Notes: generated by a model from the sequence alone, not told the origin. DNA of 64,000 nt from UBA1141 sp963665155 (GCA_963665155.2 CAXXFI010000002.1:310001-374000), one strand, 5' to 3'. Numbered from the stretch's first letter, positions 15,910 through 25,417 are shown. A program made the numbers and translations.

Positions 15910-17025
15910 ATGGAGGACTTAAAGTATTGGGTGGCCTTGAGCTGTGTTCCCTTATTGGGAACGGTTAGGTTCCGTCGTCTCGAAACCTATTTCGGAGATT
16001 TGCGCCATGCCTGGGAAGCTGGCCCCAGCGAGCTAAAGGCAGCGGGAATCGAGGACGGTCCCATCCGGGAGCTTTTGTCTGTCCGGGACACTGTTTCCCC
16101 GGACGCAGAACTGGCGAAGCTTGAACGAGCCTCGGTAAGGCCCATTCCTTGGAGTCATCCCGAGTATCCCTGGCGATTAAAGGAAATCCCCGACCCTCCT
16201 CCGGTGCTCTATATAAAGGGCACGCTTCAGCCCGAGGACGAAAAGTCGGTGGCGGTGGTGGGTACTCGAGCCCCCACCGTGTATGGCAAAGAAGCGGCGG
16301 CTGTATTGATCGCCGATTTAGCAAGAAGCGGCTTAACCATAGTCAGCGGTTTGGCCCGAGGCGTTGACGGCATTGCCCACCGGGCAGCGTTGGACAACGG
16401 AGGGCGGACCATTGCCGTTGTAGCCAACGGATTAGACATCGTTTACCCCTCCGAGCACTCGGGACTTTCCCGCCGCATTGAGCAGAATGGCGCCGTGATT
16501 AGCGAGTATCCATTGGGCGTCAGGCCTAACCCGCGCAGTTTTCCCCGCCGAAACCGCTTGATAAGCGGCTTGAGTCTGGGTACTCTAGTCATAGAAGCTT
16601 CCGATACCAGCGGCACAATTTGGACGGTGCAGCACGCATTGGAGCAAGACCGGGAAGTTTTCTGCATACCGGGCAGTATATTTCCCCCGTCGAGCAACTT
16701 TACTAATAGGATGATCAAACAGGGGGCCAAGCTGGTTTCCGGTTATCAGGACGTCCTGGAAGAGTTGAACCTGGTCGGCCAACAAGTCGCCCAGCAATAC
16801 GAAATGCCAATGGACCTGGGCACCAACTACGATGCAGAATCGGACTTGCTAAAACACCTGGATGAGCAGCCGCTGCACATCGACGACATAAGAAGGATTG
16901 CCAGCCTGCCCATTACCACGGTCAGCAGCATGCTTTCCATACTCGAACTCAAAGGCAAGGTCAAGCAAGTGGGTTGCATGCATTACGTTCGCATGCAGGA
17001 GAAAACCGCAATTTATGGCAACTAG
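15910..17025 (+). CDS. dprA: DNA processing protein DprA
   Basis: Loads RecA onto incoming single-stranded DNA during natural transformation. It has 371 residues from the ATG at 15910; a TTG 12 codons upstream is less likely. The Rossmann core carries VAVVGTRAPTVYGKEAA, IVSGLARGVDGIAHRAAL, TIAVVANGLDIVYPSEH, ISEYPLGV, FPRRNRLISGLS and a C-terminal winged-helix part (LLKHLDEQPLHIDDI). The last 11 bases overlap the topA start, so the pair is translated in a coupled way. The dprA-topA-xer order is common in bacteria. Confidence 0.95.
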   Translation: MEDLKYWVALSCVPLLGTVRFRRLETYFGDLRHAWEAGPSELKAAGIEDGPIRELLSVRDTVSPDAELAKLERASVRPIPWSHPEYPWRLKEIPDPPPVLYIKGTLQPEDEKSVAVVGTRAPTVYGKEAAAVLIADLARSGLTIVSGLARGVDGIAHRAALDNGGRTIAVVANGLDIVYPSEHSGLSRRIEQNGAVISEYPLGVRPNPRSFPRRNRLISGLSLGTLVIEASDTSGTIWTVQHALEQDREVFCIPGSIFPPSSNFTNRMIKQGAKLVSGYQDVLEELNLVGQQVAQQYEMPMDLGTNYDAESDLLKHLDEQPLHIDDIRRIASLPITTVSSMLSILELKGKVKQVGCMHYVRMQEKTAIYGN

Positions 17026-19516
17026 TTCTAGCGCCAAGAGCGCAACAAAACCAAAGGCTAAAACTGGCACCACTGGCGCCAAAGCGAAAAAGAAGGCTCC
17101 GGCCAAAAAGTCCTCGTTGGGCAGTGCTGTCGGGAAAAGCTTGGTGATCGTGGAGTCTCCTGCCAAGGCACGCACCGTCGGCCAAATATTGGGCAAGAAG
17201 TACTTGGTTACCGCTTCCCAAGGCCATGTCAGAGACCTGCCTAAAAGCAAGATAGGCGTAGACATAGAACAAGGTTTCGTGCCCTCTTATATCGTCATGA
17301 AGGATAAGAAGGCCATCGTCAAAGACCTGAAAAAGGCTGGTGACGAAGCCAAAGAAATATTCCTAGCCACCGACCCGGACCGGGAAGGTGAAGCAATTTC
17401 GTGGCACCTGCAATCGGTCGCCGATTGGGACCAGAGGGCCAAACCTCCAAAGAGGGTGGTGTTCCACGAAATCACCAAAGCTGCTGTGGAAGAGGCATTC
17501 CAACACCCCCGAGACATTGACATGCAACTGGTAAACGCCCAACAGGCGCGGCGTATATTAGACCGGTTGGTGGGTTATCAAATCAGCCCCTTGTTGTGGC
17601 GCAGGGTCCAAAGGGGCTTGTCGGCAGGGCGGGTGCAGTCGGTTTCTTTGCGAATGGTGGTGGACCGGGAAAAGGACATTCAAGCCTTCATTCCGGTGGA
17701 ATCCTGGACCCTGGAAGCCCTGTTGCAAAAACACGTCGCTTCCAACAGTGGGTCCGGGAGTGGATCCAAGAACGGCGCCAGCAATGGCACCGAGAGCAGC
17801 GCAAAAGAAAAGGATGAATCCTTCACCGGTGTGCTTCACTCGGTCAAAGGCCAAAAAGGCCGCGTCGCAATCGCCAACGAAGAAGAAGCTCGAAAGTTCG
17901 AAGCTGAGCTTAAAGACGCCGCCTACAAGGTAGGTGAAATCAAGAAACGGGACGTCCGCCAACGGCCCACTGCACCTTTCACTACCAGCACTTTACAACA
18001 GGAAGCAGGACGCAAGCTTAGATATACGGCCCAACGGACCATGAGCGTGGCCCAGCAGCTGTACGAGGGCCTCAAAGTGGGCGATGAAGGCTCTGTCGGC
18101 TTGATTACCTACATGCGAACCGACTCCGTACAGGTAGCCAGTTCGGCGATAACCGACGTACGGCGCTATATTACAAAAAAGCACGGAAAGACCTACCTGC
18201 CCGAAAAAGCCAAAGTGTACAAGAGCCGGTCCAAGGGGGCTCAAGAGGCCCACGAAGCAATCAGACCGACTTCGATTAGCCGCGAACCACTATCTATCAA
18301 AGACGAATTGACCCGCGACCAATTCAATCTCTACAAGCTGATCTGGGAGCGAATGCTGGCCAGTCAGATGGCCGATGCCCGGTCCGAAGCCACCACCGCC
18401 GATATCGAAGCGGCGTGCAAAAGTTCGGACAATATCTACATGTTCCGGGCAACCGGGTCGGTCCTTAAATTCCCTGGGTTCCGGACTGTATACCTTGAAA
18501 GCCGCGACGATGGAACTCTTGAAGACGGGCGGCAGGCATTACCGCAGCTAGCCCCCGAGGACCCGTTGGACTGCCAAAAATTGGATGCCATCCAACATTT
18601 CACTGAGCCACCGCCTAGATTCTCTGAAGCAACTTTAATCAAGGCAATGGAAGAGCAAGGCATTGGCCGCCCCAGCACCTATGCCCCAACCATTGGCACA
18701 TTGCTGGCTAGGAACTACGTAAGCAAAGAGCAAAATCGACTGGTTCCCACTCCCCTGGGAACCACCGTAGTTGAGCTACTGGTCCAGTTCTTTGCCGATG
18801 TAATGGATTTGGAATTCACCGCTAAAATGGAAGAAGAGCTAGACGATGTATCCCGAGGGGAGCGGGAATGGGTCCCCATGTTGGGCGAGTTCTACAGCCC
18901 GTTCCAGAAAGCCCTGGAAGAGGCTCAAGAGTCCATGCCCCAAACAAAAGTCGAAGAGGAAACCGACGAAGTTTGTACTGAGTGCGAACGGCCCATGGTC
19001 ATAAAAACAGGCCGGTTCGGTCGGTTCTTGGCCTGTACGGGTTTCCCGGATTGCAAACATACCCGACCGATCCTGAAAAAAACCGGCGCAAAATGCCCCA
19101 AACCCGATTGCGGTGGCGAGATTGTCGAGCGTAAGGCCAGGGGCAGGGGACGCTCGTTCTACGGCTGCTCACGTTACCCCGAGTGCGATTTCATTAGCAA
19201 CAAGAAGCCGCTGCCCACCCCGTGTCCGGATTGCAAGGGCTTGGTAGTGCAAGCAAATCGGTCAACCATATCCTGCACCCTCTGCGATTGGAGCGAGGAG
19301 ACCGAAGGGGAAATGGCTGAAGGCGGCGCATCGGTTGAATCCCAAGAACTGGCGGTTGGTTGCGGATTAACATCCCCAACCAACCGCCAGACCAATCTCG
19401 CGATTGCTGCGGCAGGAACCGACTGGAAGCCAAAAGAACGAATTGTCCCTCCTCACCTCCCCTTTTCAATGGGAGGCTCGGAGGGACTTTCAGTTGATGC
19501 CACATTCTCGATATGA
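17015..19516 (+). CDS. topA: DNA topoisomerase I with extended C-terminus
   Basis: Relaxes negative supercoils. It has 833 residues from the ATG at 17015. A Lys/Ala-rich N-terminal extension of about 40 residues is followed by the Toprim domain (LVIVESPAKARTVGQIL; FLATDPDREGEAISWHL), the catalytic Tyr in GLITYMRTDS and IGRPSTYAPTIGTLL. Three zinc-ribbon repeats end the conserved part: CTECERP, CPKPDCGG and CPDCKG, each with a second Cys pair. After residue 765 comes a tail of about 65 residues with no zinc motif. It is encoded by two palindromic repeats (19349-19390, 19445-19487) and looks like a fortuitous extension. It overlaps dprA upstream. Confidence 0.95.
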   Translation: MATSSSAKSATKPKAKTGTTGAKAKKKAPAKKSSLGSAVGKSLVIVESPAKARTVGQILGKKYLVTASQGHVRDLPKSKIGVDIEQGFVPSYIVMKDKKAIVKDLKKAGDEAKEIFLATDPDREGEAISWHLQSVADWDQRAKPPKRVVFHEITKAAVEEAFQHPRDIDMQLVNAQQARRILDRLVGYQISPLLWRRVQRGLSAGRVQSVSLRMVVDREKDIQAFIPVESWTLEALLQKHVASNSGSGSGSKNGASNGTESSAKEKDESFTGVLHSVKGQKGRVAIANEEEARKFEAELKDAAYKVGEIKKRDVRQRPTAPFTTSTLQQEAGRKLRYTAQRTMSVAQQLYEGLKVGDEGSVGLITYMRTDSVQVASSAITDVRRYITKKHGKTYLPEKAKVYKSRSKGAQEAHEAIRPTSISREPLSIKDELTRDQFNLYKLIWERMLASQMADARSEATTADIEAACKSSDNIYMFRATGSVLKFPGFRTVYLESRDDGTLEDGRQALPQLAPEDPLDCQKLDAIQHFTEPPPRFSEATLIKAMEEQGIGRPSTYAPTIGTLLARNYVSKEQNRLVPTPLGTTVVELLVQFFADVMDLEFTAKMEEELDDVSRGEREWVPMLGEFYSPFQKALEEAQESMPQTKVEEETDEVCTECERPMVIKTGRFGRFLACTGFPDCKHTRPILKKTGAKCPKPDCGGEIVERKARGRGRSFYGCSRYPECDFISNKKPLPTPCPDCKGLVVQANRSTISCTLCDWSEETEGEMAEGGASVESQELAVGCGLTSPTNRQTNLAIAAAGTDWKPKERIVPPHLPFSMGGSEGLSVDATFSI
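19349..19390. repeat. Palindromic element in the 3' end of topA
   Basis: CTGGCGGTTGGTT and its perfect reverse complement AACCAACCGCCAG are separated by 16 bases inside the coding region for the topoisomerase tail. Confidence 0.8.
19445..19487. repeat. Palindromic element at the topA stop region
   Basis: GTCCCTCC...GGAGGGAC with an inner CTCCC...GGGAG pair forms a nested inverted repeat that is translated as part of the last residues of TopA. It resembles CCCTCC-type dispersed repeats of environmental genomes. Confidence 0.75.
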
Positions 19517-19569
19517 TCTTGTTTGAACCCTATATACCACGTCATTGAAGTGCCGGGGGTTAAACTGAA

Positions 19570-20742
19570 GTGGCTGAAGAAACAGTAATCCCGGATTTAC
19601 GCTTGGCCGAGTTTGACCGACTCGTTCGCAGATACCCCTACTTCCTCAGAGGTCAAAAAGGACTCACCGAAAACACGGTCCGCATTTATCTGGCCGATAT
19701 TTCTTCCTTCAGAGAGTTCTTGGTGGAATACGGCATGGATCCTTTGGCCATGGACCGGTTCATGGTGCGCAACTATATGGCATGGCTAGCCACCGTTGGG
19801 AAAAAGGCGCGTGGCATTGAGTCGTCCGAAAACAGGTCAGCCGGAAACGGGTCAGCCGGAAATGGGTCAACCGATGAAAGCAGGGCTAAACGGCAAAAAG
19901 ACAAAGGCGAAGGATTTGCTAGGGTTAGCATGTCCCGAAAGCTTACAGTGCTCCGCTCGTTCTACCGCTATTTGGTGCAGCAAGGGCTGTTTCAATCTAC
20001 TCCTGTTCCTTCGGGCCGCAGCTTCCGCATAAAAGTGGAGAAGCCTTTACCCTCATTTATGGGTAAGCAGGAAGTGAGTAGGTTATTGGAGGCCCCAAAA
20101 ACGACCAGCCCGATAGGCATCAGAGACCGGGCCATTTTGGAAATCTTGTACGCTTGCGGAGTCCGCCTGGCGGAAATCCACGGACTCGATATCCAAGACG
20201 TTCAACTTGGACGCAAGGAACTATTGGTGCGGGGAAAAGGGGCCAAAGAGCGCTGGGTGGTGTTCGGGAAGCCGACCGAAACAGCTTTGCTACTGTACCT
20301 GCAGGAAGGTAGACCGCACCTGGCCGGGAGAAGCGCATCTCCCAAAAAGAAAGCTCTATTCTTGAACCGTTACGGGGAGCGACTGTCCCGGCGGAGTATC
20401 GAAAAATTGGTCCAGCAATATGCGTCACAAGCGGGCACTCGCGGGGGAGTGCATCCCCACACACTACGCCACACATTTGCTACCCACATGTTGGAAGGCG
20501 GTGCCGACCTTCGGATAATCCAGGAATTGCTGGGGCATTCCAGCCCAACCACTACGCAGATTTACACCCATGTAACCAAGCAAGAGGCCCTAGCGGCGCT
20601 ATTGACCTTTCATCCCCGTTCGGACATGCCGGAGGGCGCTTCACCCATTAATCCAGACATGGACACGGCCGAAGATTCAGGCGAACAATTCCCCGATAAT
20701 GATTCGGCGCATCACGAGCACCAACCTGGCCATCGTCCTTAA
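19570..20742 (+). CDS. Tyrosine recombinase XerC/XerD
   Basis: Site-specific recombinase that probably resolves chromosome dimers at dif. It has 390 residues from GTG. The N-terminal SAM-like core-binding domain (YFLRGQKGLTENTVRIYLAD) is interrupted by a low-complexity insertion with a 15-bp repeat (SAGNGSAGNGSTD, about residues 90-102). The catalytic domain carries Arg in YACGVRLAEI, Lys in VRGKGAKERWV, HTLRHTFATHML (His, Arg) and LLGHSSPTTTQIYTHV (His, nucleophile Tyr). The tail after residue 350 is acidic and His-rich. The typical family length is 300. With one copy visible I cannot decide between XerC and XerD; the position after topA favours XerC. Confidence 0.93.
   Translation: MAEETVIPDLRLAEFDRLVRRYPYFLRGQKGLTENTVRIYLADISSFREFLVEYGMDPLAMDRFMVRNYMAWLATVGKKARGIESSENRSAGNGSAGNGSTDESRAKRQKDKGEGFARVSMSRKLTVLRSFYRYLVQQGLFQSTPVPSGRSFRIKVEKPLPSFMGKQEVSRLLEAPKTTSPIGIRDRAILEILYACGVRLAEIHGLDIQDVQLGRKELLVRGKGAKERWVVFGKPTETALLLYLQEGRPHLAGRSASPKKKALFLNRYGERLSRRSIEKLVQQYASQAGTRGGVHPHTLRHTFATHMLEGGADLRIIQELLGHSSPTTTQIYTHVTKQEALAALLTFHPRSDMPEGASPINPDMDTAEDSGEQFPDNDSAHHEHQPGHRP
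19835..19879. repeat. 15-bp in-frame tandem repeat in the recombinase gene
   Basis: GGTCAGCCGGAAACG, GGTCAGCCGGAAATG and a degenerate third unit follow each other and encode the GSAGNGS linker. Confidence 0.8.
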
Positions 20743-20811
20743 AACCCTTCCCCTGAAGACCCTTCCCGCACCGCTGGAATTAAGCCACAGGCAAAGCGAG
20801 GTTAACCATTA

Positions 20812-21252
20812 ATGGCCAGGATATTGATCTTAAACGGACCCAACCTCAACTTCCTCGGTCGGAGACAAGCCGGATACTATGGCATCAAAACCCTGGACGA
20901 GATCAACCAAGCTTTGACCGCCCAAGCCCAAGCTTTGGGCAATGAAGTGACCTTCTACCAATCAAACGTAGAAGGAGAGCTAATCAACTGCATCCAGGAA
21001 AACTGGGGCCAGATCCAAGGGATTATCATTAATCCAGGGGCACTCACTACCTACGGATTGTCCCTGAAGGATGCGCTAATTGACTCAGGCGTGCCTATCA
21101 TTGAAGTCCACTTGAGCAATATTCACGCCAGAGAGGAATGGCGGAGACGTTCTGTAATTGCCGACATCGCCCGTGGTCAGATTGCGGGCTTCGGTTGGAG
21201 AAGCTATACTGCGGCTTTAGACCTTATCTCCGAAATTGCCAACGAGACTTAG
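20812..21252 (+). CDS. aroQ: 3-dehydroquinate dehydratase, type II
   Basis: Third step of the shikimate pathway: 3-dehydroquinate to 3-dehydroshikimate. It has 146 residues, typical of the type II dodecamer. It begins RILILNGPNLNFLGRR and shows the flexible-lid Tyr in AGYYG, substrate-binding NPGALTTYGLSLKDAL, the catalytic His in EVHLSNIHAREEWRRRSV, and GQIAGFGWRSYTAAL. The ATG follows GAGGTTAACCATTA. It is 69 bases downstream of the recombinase and 118 bases before the M24 peptidase, so a shared transcript is possible. Confidence 0.95.
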   Translation: MARILILNGPNLNFLGRRQAGYYGIKTLDEINQALTAQAQALGNEVTFYQSNVEGELINCIQENWGQIQGIIINPGALTTYGLSLKDALIDSGVPIIEVHLSNIHAREEWRRRSVIADIARGQIAGFGWRSYTAALDLISEIANET

Positions 21253-21370
21253 AAAAACTAAATTGAAACCGAACGAGAAAACAACAAGCATCTGCCTCGA
21301 GTGCCAATGAGTCGGTTGCAGATGAAACTGGAGTGGCTAGGTTACCTATAAGCGACATGAAGGAGTCACG

Positions 21371-22438
21371 ATGAAAGAGCGTGTGGCAGGACTATTGAGC
21401 AGGTTGCCCGAAAGAGACCTGGATGCGCTGCTAATCTCAGCACCGGAGAACCGGCGCTATCTATCCGGCTTTTCCGGGTCGGCAGGTTACTTGCTCATTT
21501 CCAATAGCCAACCCGTATTGATTACTGATTCCCGGTACACGGAACAGGCAGCCAAGCAGGCCCAGGACTACCGGGTGGTACAGGCCCGGGGTGGCTGGGA
21601 CTGGCTGATAGACTGGCTCAAAGAAACCGGCGTCAAGCGAATGGGTTTCGAGAGTCAAAATATGACCGTGGCTACCTATGACGCCCTAATAGATGCCTTG
21701 AAAAAGGACGGCTCGTTGGGTGATGTTTCCTTGATTGCCGCCTCGGGAATGGCGGAAGAACAGCGGACAATCAAAGATAACGACGAGTTACAGTTGCTGC
21801 AAAAAGCCATCGACGCCTCGGATGCGGCGATGGAAGCAGTGTGCCCTGAGATCACCGAAGGGATGACCGAGCGTGAAGTGGCTTGGCGGATGGAAAAGGC
21901 CATGCGAGACTTCGGGGCCGATGGCCTCAGCTTTGACACCATCGTCGCCTCTGGACCGAACGGAGCGATGGCTCATCACCAGCCATCGGACCGGGTTATT
22001 CAGCGCGGCGAGCCAATTGTTATCGACATGGGTGCCATAGTCGGCGGCTATTGTTCGGATATTACGCGAACGGTGACGGTCGGAGAGCCCGACGAGACCT
22101 TCCGCAAGGTCTACGACATCGTTCTCGGCGCGCAGTTGACGGCCATAAACACTGTCAGAACCGGCATGACCGGTGAAGAGTGTGACGGCTTGGCCCGCGC
22201 CGTTATTGCCGAGGCGGGCTACGGCGATAATTTCGGTCATAGCCTGGGCCACGGTGTGGGATTGGCGGTCCACGAAAACCCTCGCGTGTCTCCCGAGTCG
22301 GATGATATTCTCGACCAGGACACCGTGTTCACCGTGGAGCCGGGTATTTACATTACCGGCTGGGGTGGAATTCGCATCGAAGATATTGTCATTTTGGGCA
22401 AAGACGGTGCCATTCCGCTAAGTAAAGCATCCAAGTAG
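21371..22438 (+). CDS. M24 family Xaa-Pro aminopeptidase
   Basis: Cytoplasmic metallopeptidase that removes an N-terminal residue preceding proline. It has 355 residues. The N-terminal creatinase-like domain (DLDALLISAPENRRYLSGF) is followed by the pita-bread catalytic domain with the five metal ligands in VIDMGAIVGGYCSDITRTVTV (two Asp), FGHSLGHGVGL (His), FTVEPGIYI (Glu) and GIRIEDIVIL (Glu). The ATG has AAGGAGT 5 bases upstream. It lies directly before efp, an order found in many bacteria, consistent with both handling proline-related problems of translation and turnover. Confidence 0.93.
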   Translation: MKERVAGLLSRLPERDLDALLISAPENRRYLSGFSGSAGYLLISNSQPVLITDSRYTEQAAKQAQDYRVVQARGGWDWLIDWLKETGVKRMGFESQNMTVATYDALIDALKKDGSLGDVSLIAASGMAEEQRTIKDNDELQLLQKAIDASDAAMEAVCPEITEGMTEREVAWRMEKAMRDFGADGLSFDTIVASGPNGAMAHHQPSDRVIQRGEPIVIDMGAIVGGYCSDITRTVTVGEPDETFRKVYDIVLGAQLTAINTVRTGMTGEECDGLARAVIAEAGYGDNFGHSLGHGVGLAVHENPRVSPESDDILDQDTVFTVEPGIYITGWGGIRIEDIVILGKDGAIPLSKASK

Positions 22439-22489
22439 GACCGGGGCCGCTCGAAGGTTGATCACTGGAATATATTGAGGTGCGTTCAA

Positions 22490-23056
22490 TTGAGTATTAA
22501 CTTCGGGGATTTGAGTCGGGGCCTGGTTATCGAACTTGACGGGCAACCCTGGCAGATAATGGACTATGAGCGGCACAAGATGCAGCAAAGAGCGCCAGTC
22601 ACTCGAATCAAGATGAAAAACTTGCTGTCCGGCGCAGTGGTAGAGCGCACTTTTCAGCGTTATGACACTCAGTTTTCCGTCGCCGATATGTCCAACAGGC
22701 CCACTCAATATCTCTACACCGACGGCGAGTTCTATTACTTTCTCGACCAAGAATCCTTCGACCAGTATGAGCTGACCAAGGAACTGTTGGGCTCGAGCCT
22801 CGACTACCTTAAAGAACAAATGATGGTCGAAGTAGTCTTCTACAAAGGTTCGGCCATCAACGTAAACTTGCCCACCCACGTGGAGTTGACCGTGGTTGAA
22901 ACGCCGCCATCATTCAGGGGAGACACGGCCCAAGGCGGGACCAAGCCAGCGACGATGGAGACCGGGTTGCGGGTAACTGTGCCGATGTTCATTACCCAGG
23001 GCACCGTGATTCGAGTAGACACCCGCACCGGCGCTTACACCGAACGCGTGAGTTAG
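22490..23056 (+). CDS. efp: Translation elongation factor P
   Basis: Relieves ribosomes stalled at polyproline. It has 188 residues from TTG at 22490, chosen because TGAGG lies 8-9 bases upstream; an earlier TTG at 22475 overlaps that site. Three beta-barrel domains are seen: FGDLSRGLVIELDGQPWQI, then the central VADMSNRPTQYLYTDGEFYYF, and the C-terminal signature GLRVTVPMFITQGTVIRVDTRTGAYTERV. The loop that normally presents the modified Lys or Arg reads RHKMQQRAPV, so Gln33 is at the tip and a neighbouring Arg34 follows. The M24 peptidase gene is immediately upstream. Confidence 0.95.
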   Translation: MSINFGDLSRGLVIELDGQPWQIMDYERHKMQQRAPVTRIKMKNLLSGAVVERTFQRYDTQFSVADMSNRPTQYLYTDGEFYYFLDQESFDQYELTKELLGSSLDYLKEQMMVEVVFYKGSAINVNLPTHVELTVVETPPSFRGDTAQGGTKPATMETGLRVTVPMFITQGTVIRVDTRTGAYTERVS

Positions 23057-23504
23057 ACACGCGGGTCATTAAGGTACGCACGCATCTGGCAACTTACCCC
23101 ACTCCTTGCGGCTTGCCTGGCAGATTGGCGCTCTCCCCGTCGCTGCAACCGATCCGAGCTACCGGCGTAATTCCTTTCAACCACTGCATGAACTACTTAA
23201 GGCGTCGCGAAACCGAAGACAATTGGCCTCCCGTTTCTGGCTACTACTACTATGCATGTAGAGAGTATCGTTAATTATTGTCAGAGCAATCCTATTACGG
23301 TCTAATGTGCGCAGTGACCCGAGTTAAGTTATGGCTGCGTGGATAGGATTGTGATGTGATAGTTCAAACTGGCAACCGGTCGCAAGGCTAATTGTTCGTT
23401 TAGCTTGTCATCCCGACGGTTAACCCAACCCTGCTCCGCTTCACCGTCCGCATACCTATAAGTAGTTTTAGGCGAGTTTGTCCGCCAGAGGATTATTTTC
23501 CGCC
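23057..23504. other. Intergenic region without recognised genes
   Basis: About 450 bases between efp and xseA. I see no convincing frame, tRNA or strong hairpin; stop codons are frequent in all frames. It may hold the xseA promoter, but no good -35/-10 pair was found. Confidence 0.4.
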
Positions 23505-24773
23505 GTGCCTGTATACACAGTTAGCCAGGTTACCACCCATATACGGCAAACCTTCGAAATCGACGATTTGCTCAATGACCTGTGGGTGGTTGGTGAAGTA
23601 TCCAACTTGCGGGTATCATCGTCGGGTCATTCATATTTTTCGGTTAAAGACGATCAAAGCCTCCTTAATTGCGTAATGTTCCGGGGCCAGCCGGGGTCGG
23701 AAATACTGACCAATGGCGGAGCTGTTTCGGCCCACGGCCGAATTTCCTTCTACGCTCCCAGAGGCTCCACCGACTTTATGGTGGACCTCGCAATGCCCGA
23801 AGGAGTCGGAGAGCTTTCGCTAGAGTTGGAGCGGCTGAGGCTGCGGTTGGAATCCGAGGGATTATTCGAAGCATCCCGTAAAAGAGAGTTGCCACGGTTT
23901 CCCAAGGTGGTGGGAGTGGTCACTTCTCCTGCGGGAGCGGTCTTCCACGACATCACCAACGTCATCGGCCGCCGTTATCCTCTGGCGGAAGTCGTTTTGT
24001 CTGCCACGCCGGTTCAGGGCAGCGATGTCGCACCCGTAATCGCCGCAGCATTGGAACGGCTCGACCGGGCAGGCCAGGCAGACGTAATCATCATTGCCCG
24101 TGGCGGCGGTTCTTTGGAAGACCTCTGGCCATTTAACGAAGAGGTGGTTGCTCGGGCTATATATGCTTGCCGGACCCCGGTAGTTAGCGCCATTGGCCAC
24201 GAAACAGACTTCACCATATCGGACCAAGTGGCAGATGTCCGAGCGCCCACACCTTCGGCGGCTGCCGAGTTGGTGGTGCCCGACCGGGAAGAATTGATGC
24301 GTCAAATAGCCGACATTGCGGACCAGTCCCACCGGGCTGTTCTATATGCGTTGGAGAACCACCGTGCATTAGTATCCGGAATGCTCCGCCGCATGGAATC
24401 GGGCCTACCCAACTTGGAGGTCTGGCGGCGGCGGGTTGATGACATTGGCCGGGTGGTTCAAACAGGGGCGGCCGCAACCATTGCTCTGGCTGGCTCCCGC
24501 GTACAAGGATTGCAGGACCAGATGCGTGCGTTGGACCCGAAGGCGACTTTGGCCCGGGGCTTTTCGGTGGTTGAAAACCTTTCTTCGGGTCAGGTAGTGA
24601 GCCGGATATCGCATGTGGCTTCAGGAGACGATTTAGCCATCACGGTGGCTGATGGAGTTGTGCCAGCCACGGCCAGTTTGGGCGCAGGTACCGAGACCCC
24701 GACCAAACCGGCTCGGAAAAAACGAAAGCCATCAACTCCGCAGACATCGGAGCAGATGGAATTGCTGCTTTAA
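23505..24773 (+). CDS. xseA: Exodeoxyribonuclease VII large subunit
   Basis: Catalytic subunit of the single-strand-specific exonuclease VII. It has 422 residues from GTG at 23505, which has AGAGGA upstream; an in-frame TTG at 23478 is the alternative. The N-terminal OB domain (VYTVSQVTTHIRQTFEID, LNDLWVVGEVSNLR, HSYFSVKDD) is followed by the nuclease domain with VGVVTSPAGAVFHDI, IIARGGGSLEDLWPFNEE, PVVSAIGHETDFTISDQVADVRAPTPSAAAE, and a coiled-coil C-terminal part. The end has a Lys-rich tail (KPARKKRKPS). xseB follows about 330 bases later. Confidence 0.95.
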   Translation: MPVYTVSQVTTHIRQTFEIDDLLNDLWVVGEVSNLRVSSSGHSYFSVKDDQSLLNCVMFRGQPGSEILTNGGAVSAHGRISFYAPRGSTDFMVDLAMPEGVGELSLELERLRLRLESEGLFEASRKRELPRFPKVVGVVTSPAGAVFHDITNVIGRRYPLAEVVLSATPVQGSDVAPVIAAALERLDRAGQADVIIIARGGGSLEDLWPFNEEVVARAIYACRTPVVSAIGHETDFTISDQVADVRAPTPSAAAELVVPDREELMRQIADIADQSHRAVLYALENHRALVSGMLRRMESGLPNLEVWRRRVDDIGRVVQTGAAATIALAGSRVQGLQDQMRALDPKATLARGFSVVENLSSGQVVSRISHVASGDDLAITVADGVVPATASLGAGTETPTKPARKKRKPSTPQTSEQMELLL

Positions 24774-25102
24774 TCGCACCCTGATCGCCAATTAGGAGAT
24801 ACTTCTTTATCTGGGACTCAAGGCCAGCCCGTGGGAACAACCAGCAGACCGGTTAATTACGACGAACCGTCGTCGTATCTCTTGGTTGAGGTTCCGGAGG
24901 GCTTTTCAGTCCCAACCAAGTTTCCACCGGCTCAACATCCAACCATTAAAAACCGGAGCTGGCGGTACTCAGTTCTTCGTCAACGTCGCCCATTAACGCT
25001 AACGCAGGGCACTCTACCCACGCAGCCATCACCCGTCTATAATGCACAATTGCCGCAGAGCCACTATCTTTAGCTCATCAAATAATTAGGCGAGGAACGG
25101 AA
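24774..25102. other. Intergenic region between xseA and xseB
   Basis: In most bacteria xseA and xseB touch or overlap. Here 329 bases separate them. An 80-codon frame is present at 24831-25073 but has no family features or ribosome site, so I do not call it. No hairpin terminator was recognised. Confidence 0.4.
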
Positions 25103-25417
25103 TTGGCCAAATCCACCGGGTCTACGTCGGGTCCAGAGTCAGAGTTGGATCCTATCGCAGGCCTTAATTCATTGACCTTCGAGGAAGCCTTTGGTCGTCT
25201 TGGCGAAATGGCGTCATCCTTGGAGGAAGGCGGCTTAACGCTCGCTGATGCCACTGCGCGCTACGAACAAGGCATGAGTTTGGTCCGCCGCTGCAATCAG
25301 TTGTTGGAGCAGGCGGAACTCAAGATTACCAACCTTAAAGAATCCTACAATGTGCCTCTGGACCCGCCGGATGAAGACTTCCTCACCCAGTCCGGGCAAC
25401 CCGATCCAGAGGAGTAG
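25103..25417 (+). CDS. xseB: Exodeoxyribonuclease VII small subunit
   Basis: Small helical subunit that binds the coiled coil of XseA. It has 104 residues from TTG preceded by GAGGAACGGAA. The conserved region is LTFEEAFGRLGEMASSLEEGGLTLADATARYEQGMSLV, then CNQLLEQAELKI (residues about 25-75), a helical hairpin. The N-terminal 20 residues and the C-terminal DPPDEDF tail are longer than in the typical 70-85-residue protein. Confidence 0.93.
   Translation: MAKSTGSTSGPESELDPIAGLNSLTFEEAFGRLGEMASSLEEGGLTLADATARYEQGMSLVRRCNQLLEQAELKITNLKESYNVPLDPPDEDFLTQSGQPDPEE

Noticed and set aside
24831..25073. 80-codon open frame between xseA and xseB
   Set aside because: No ribosome site or motif, and codon use unlike its neighbours.
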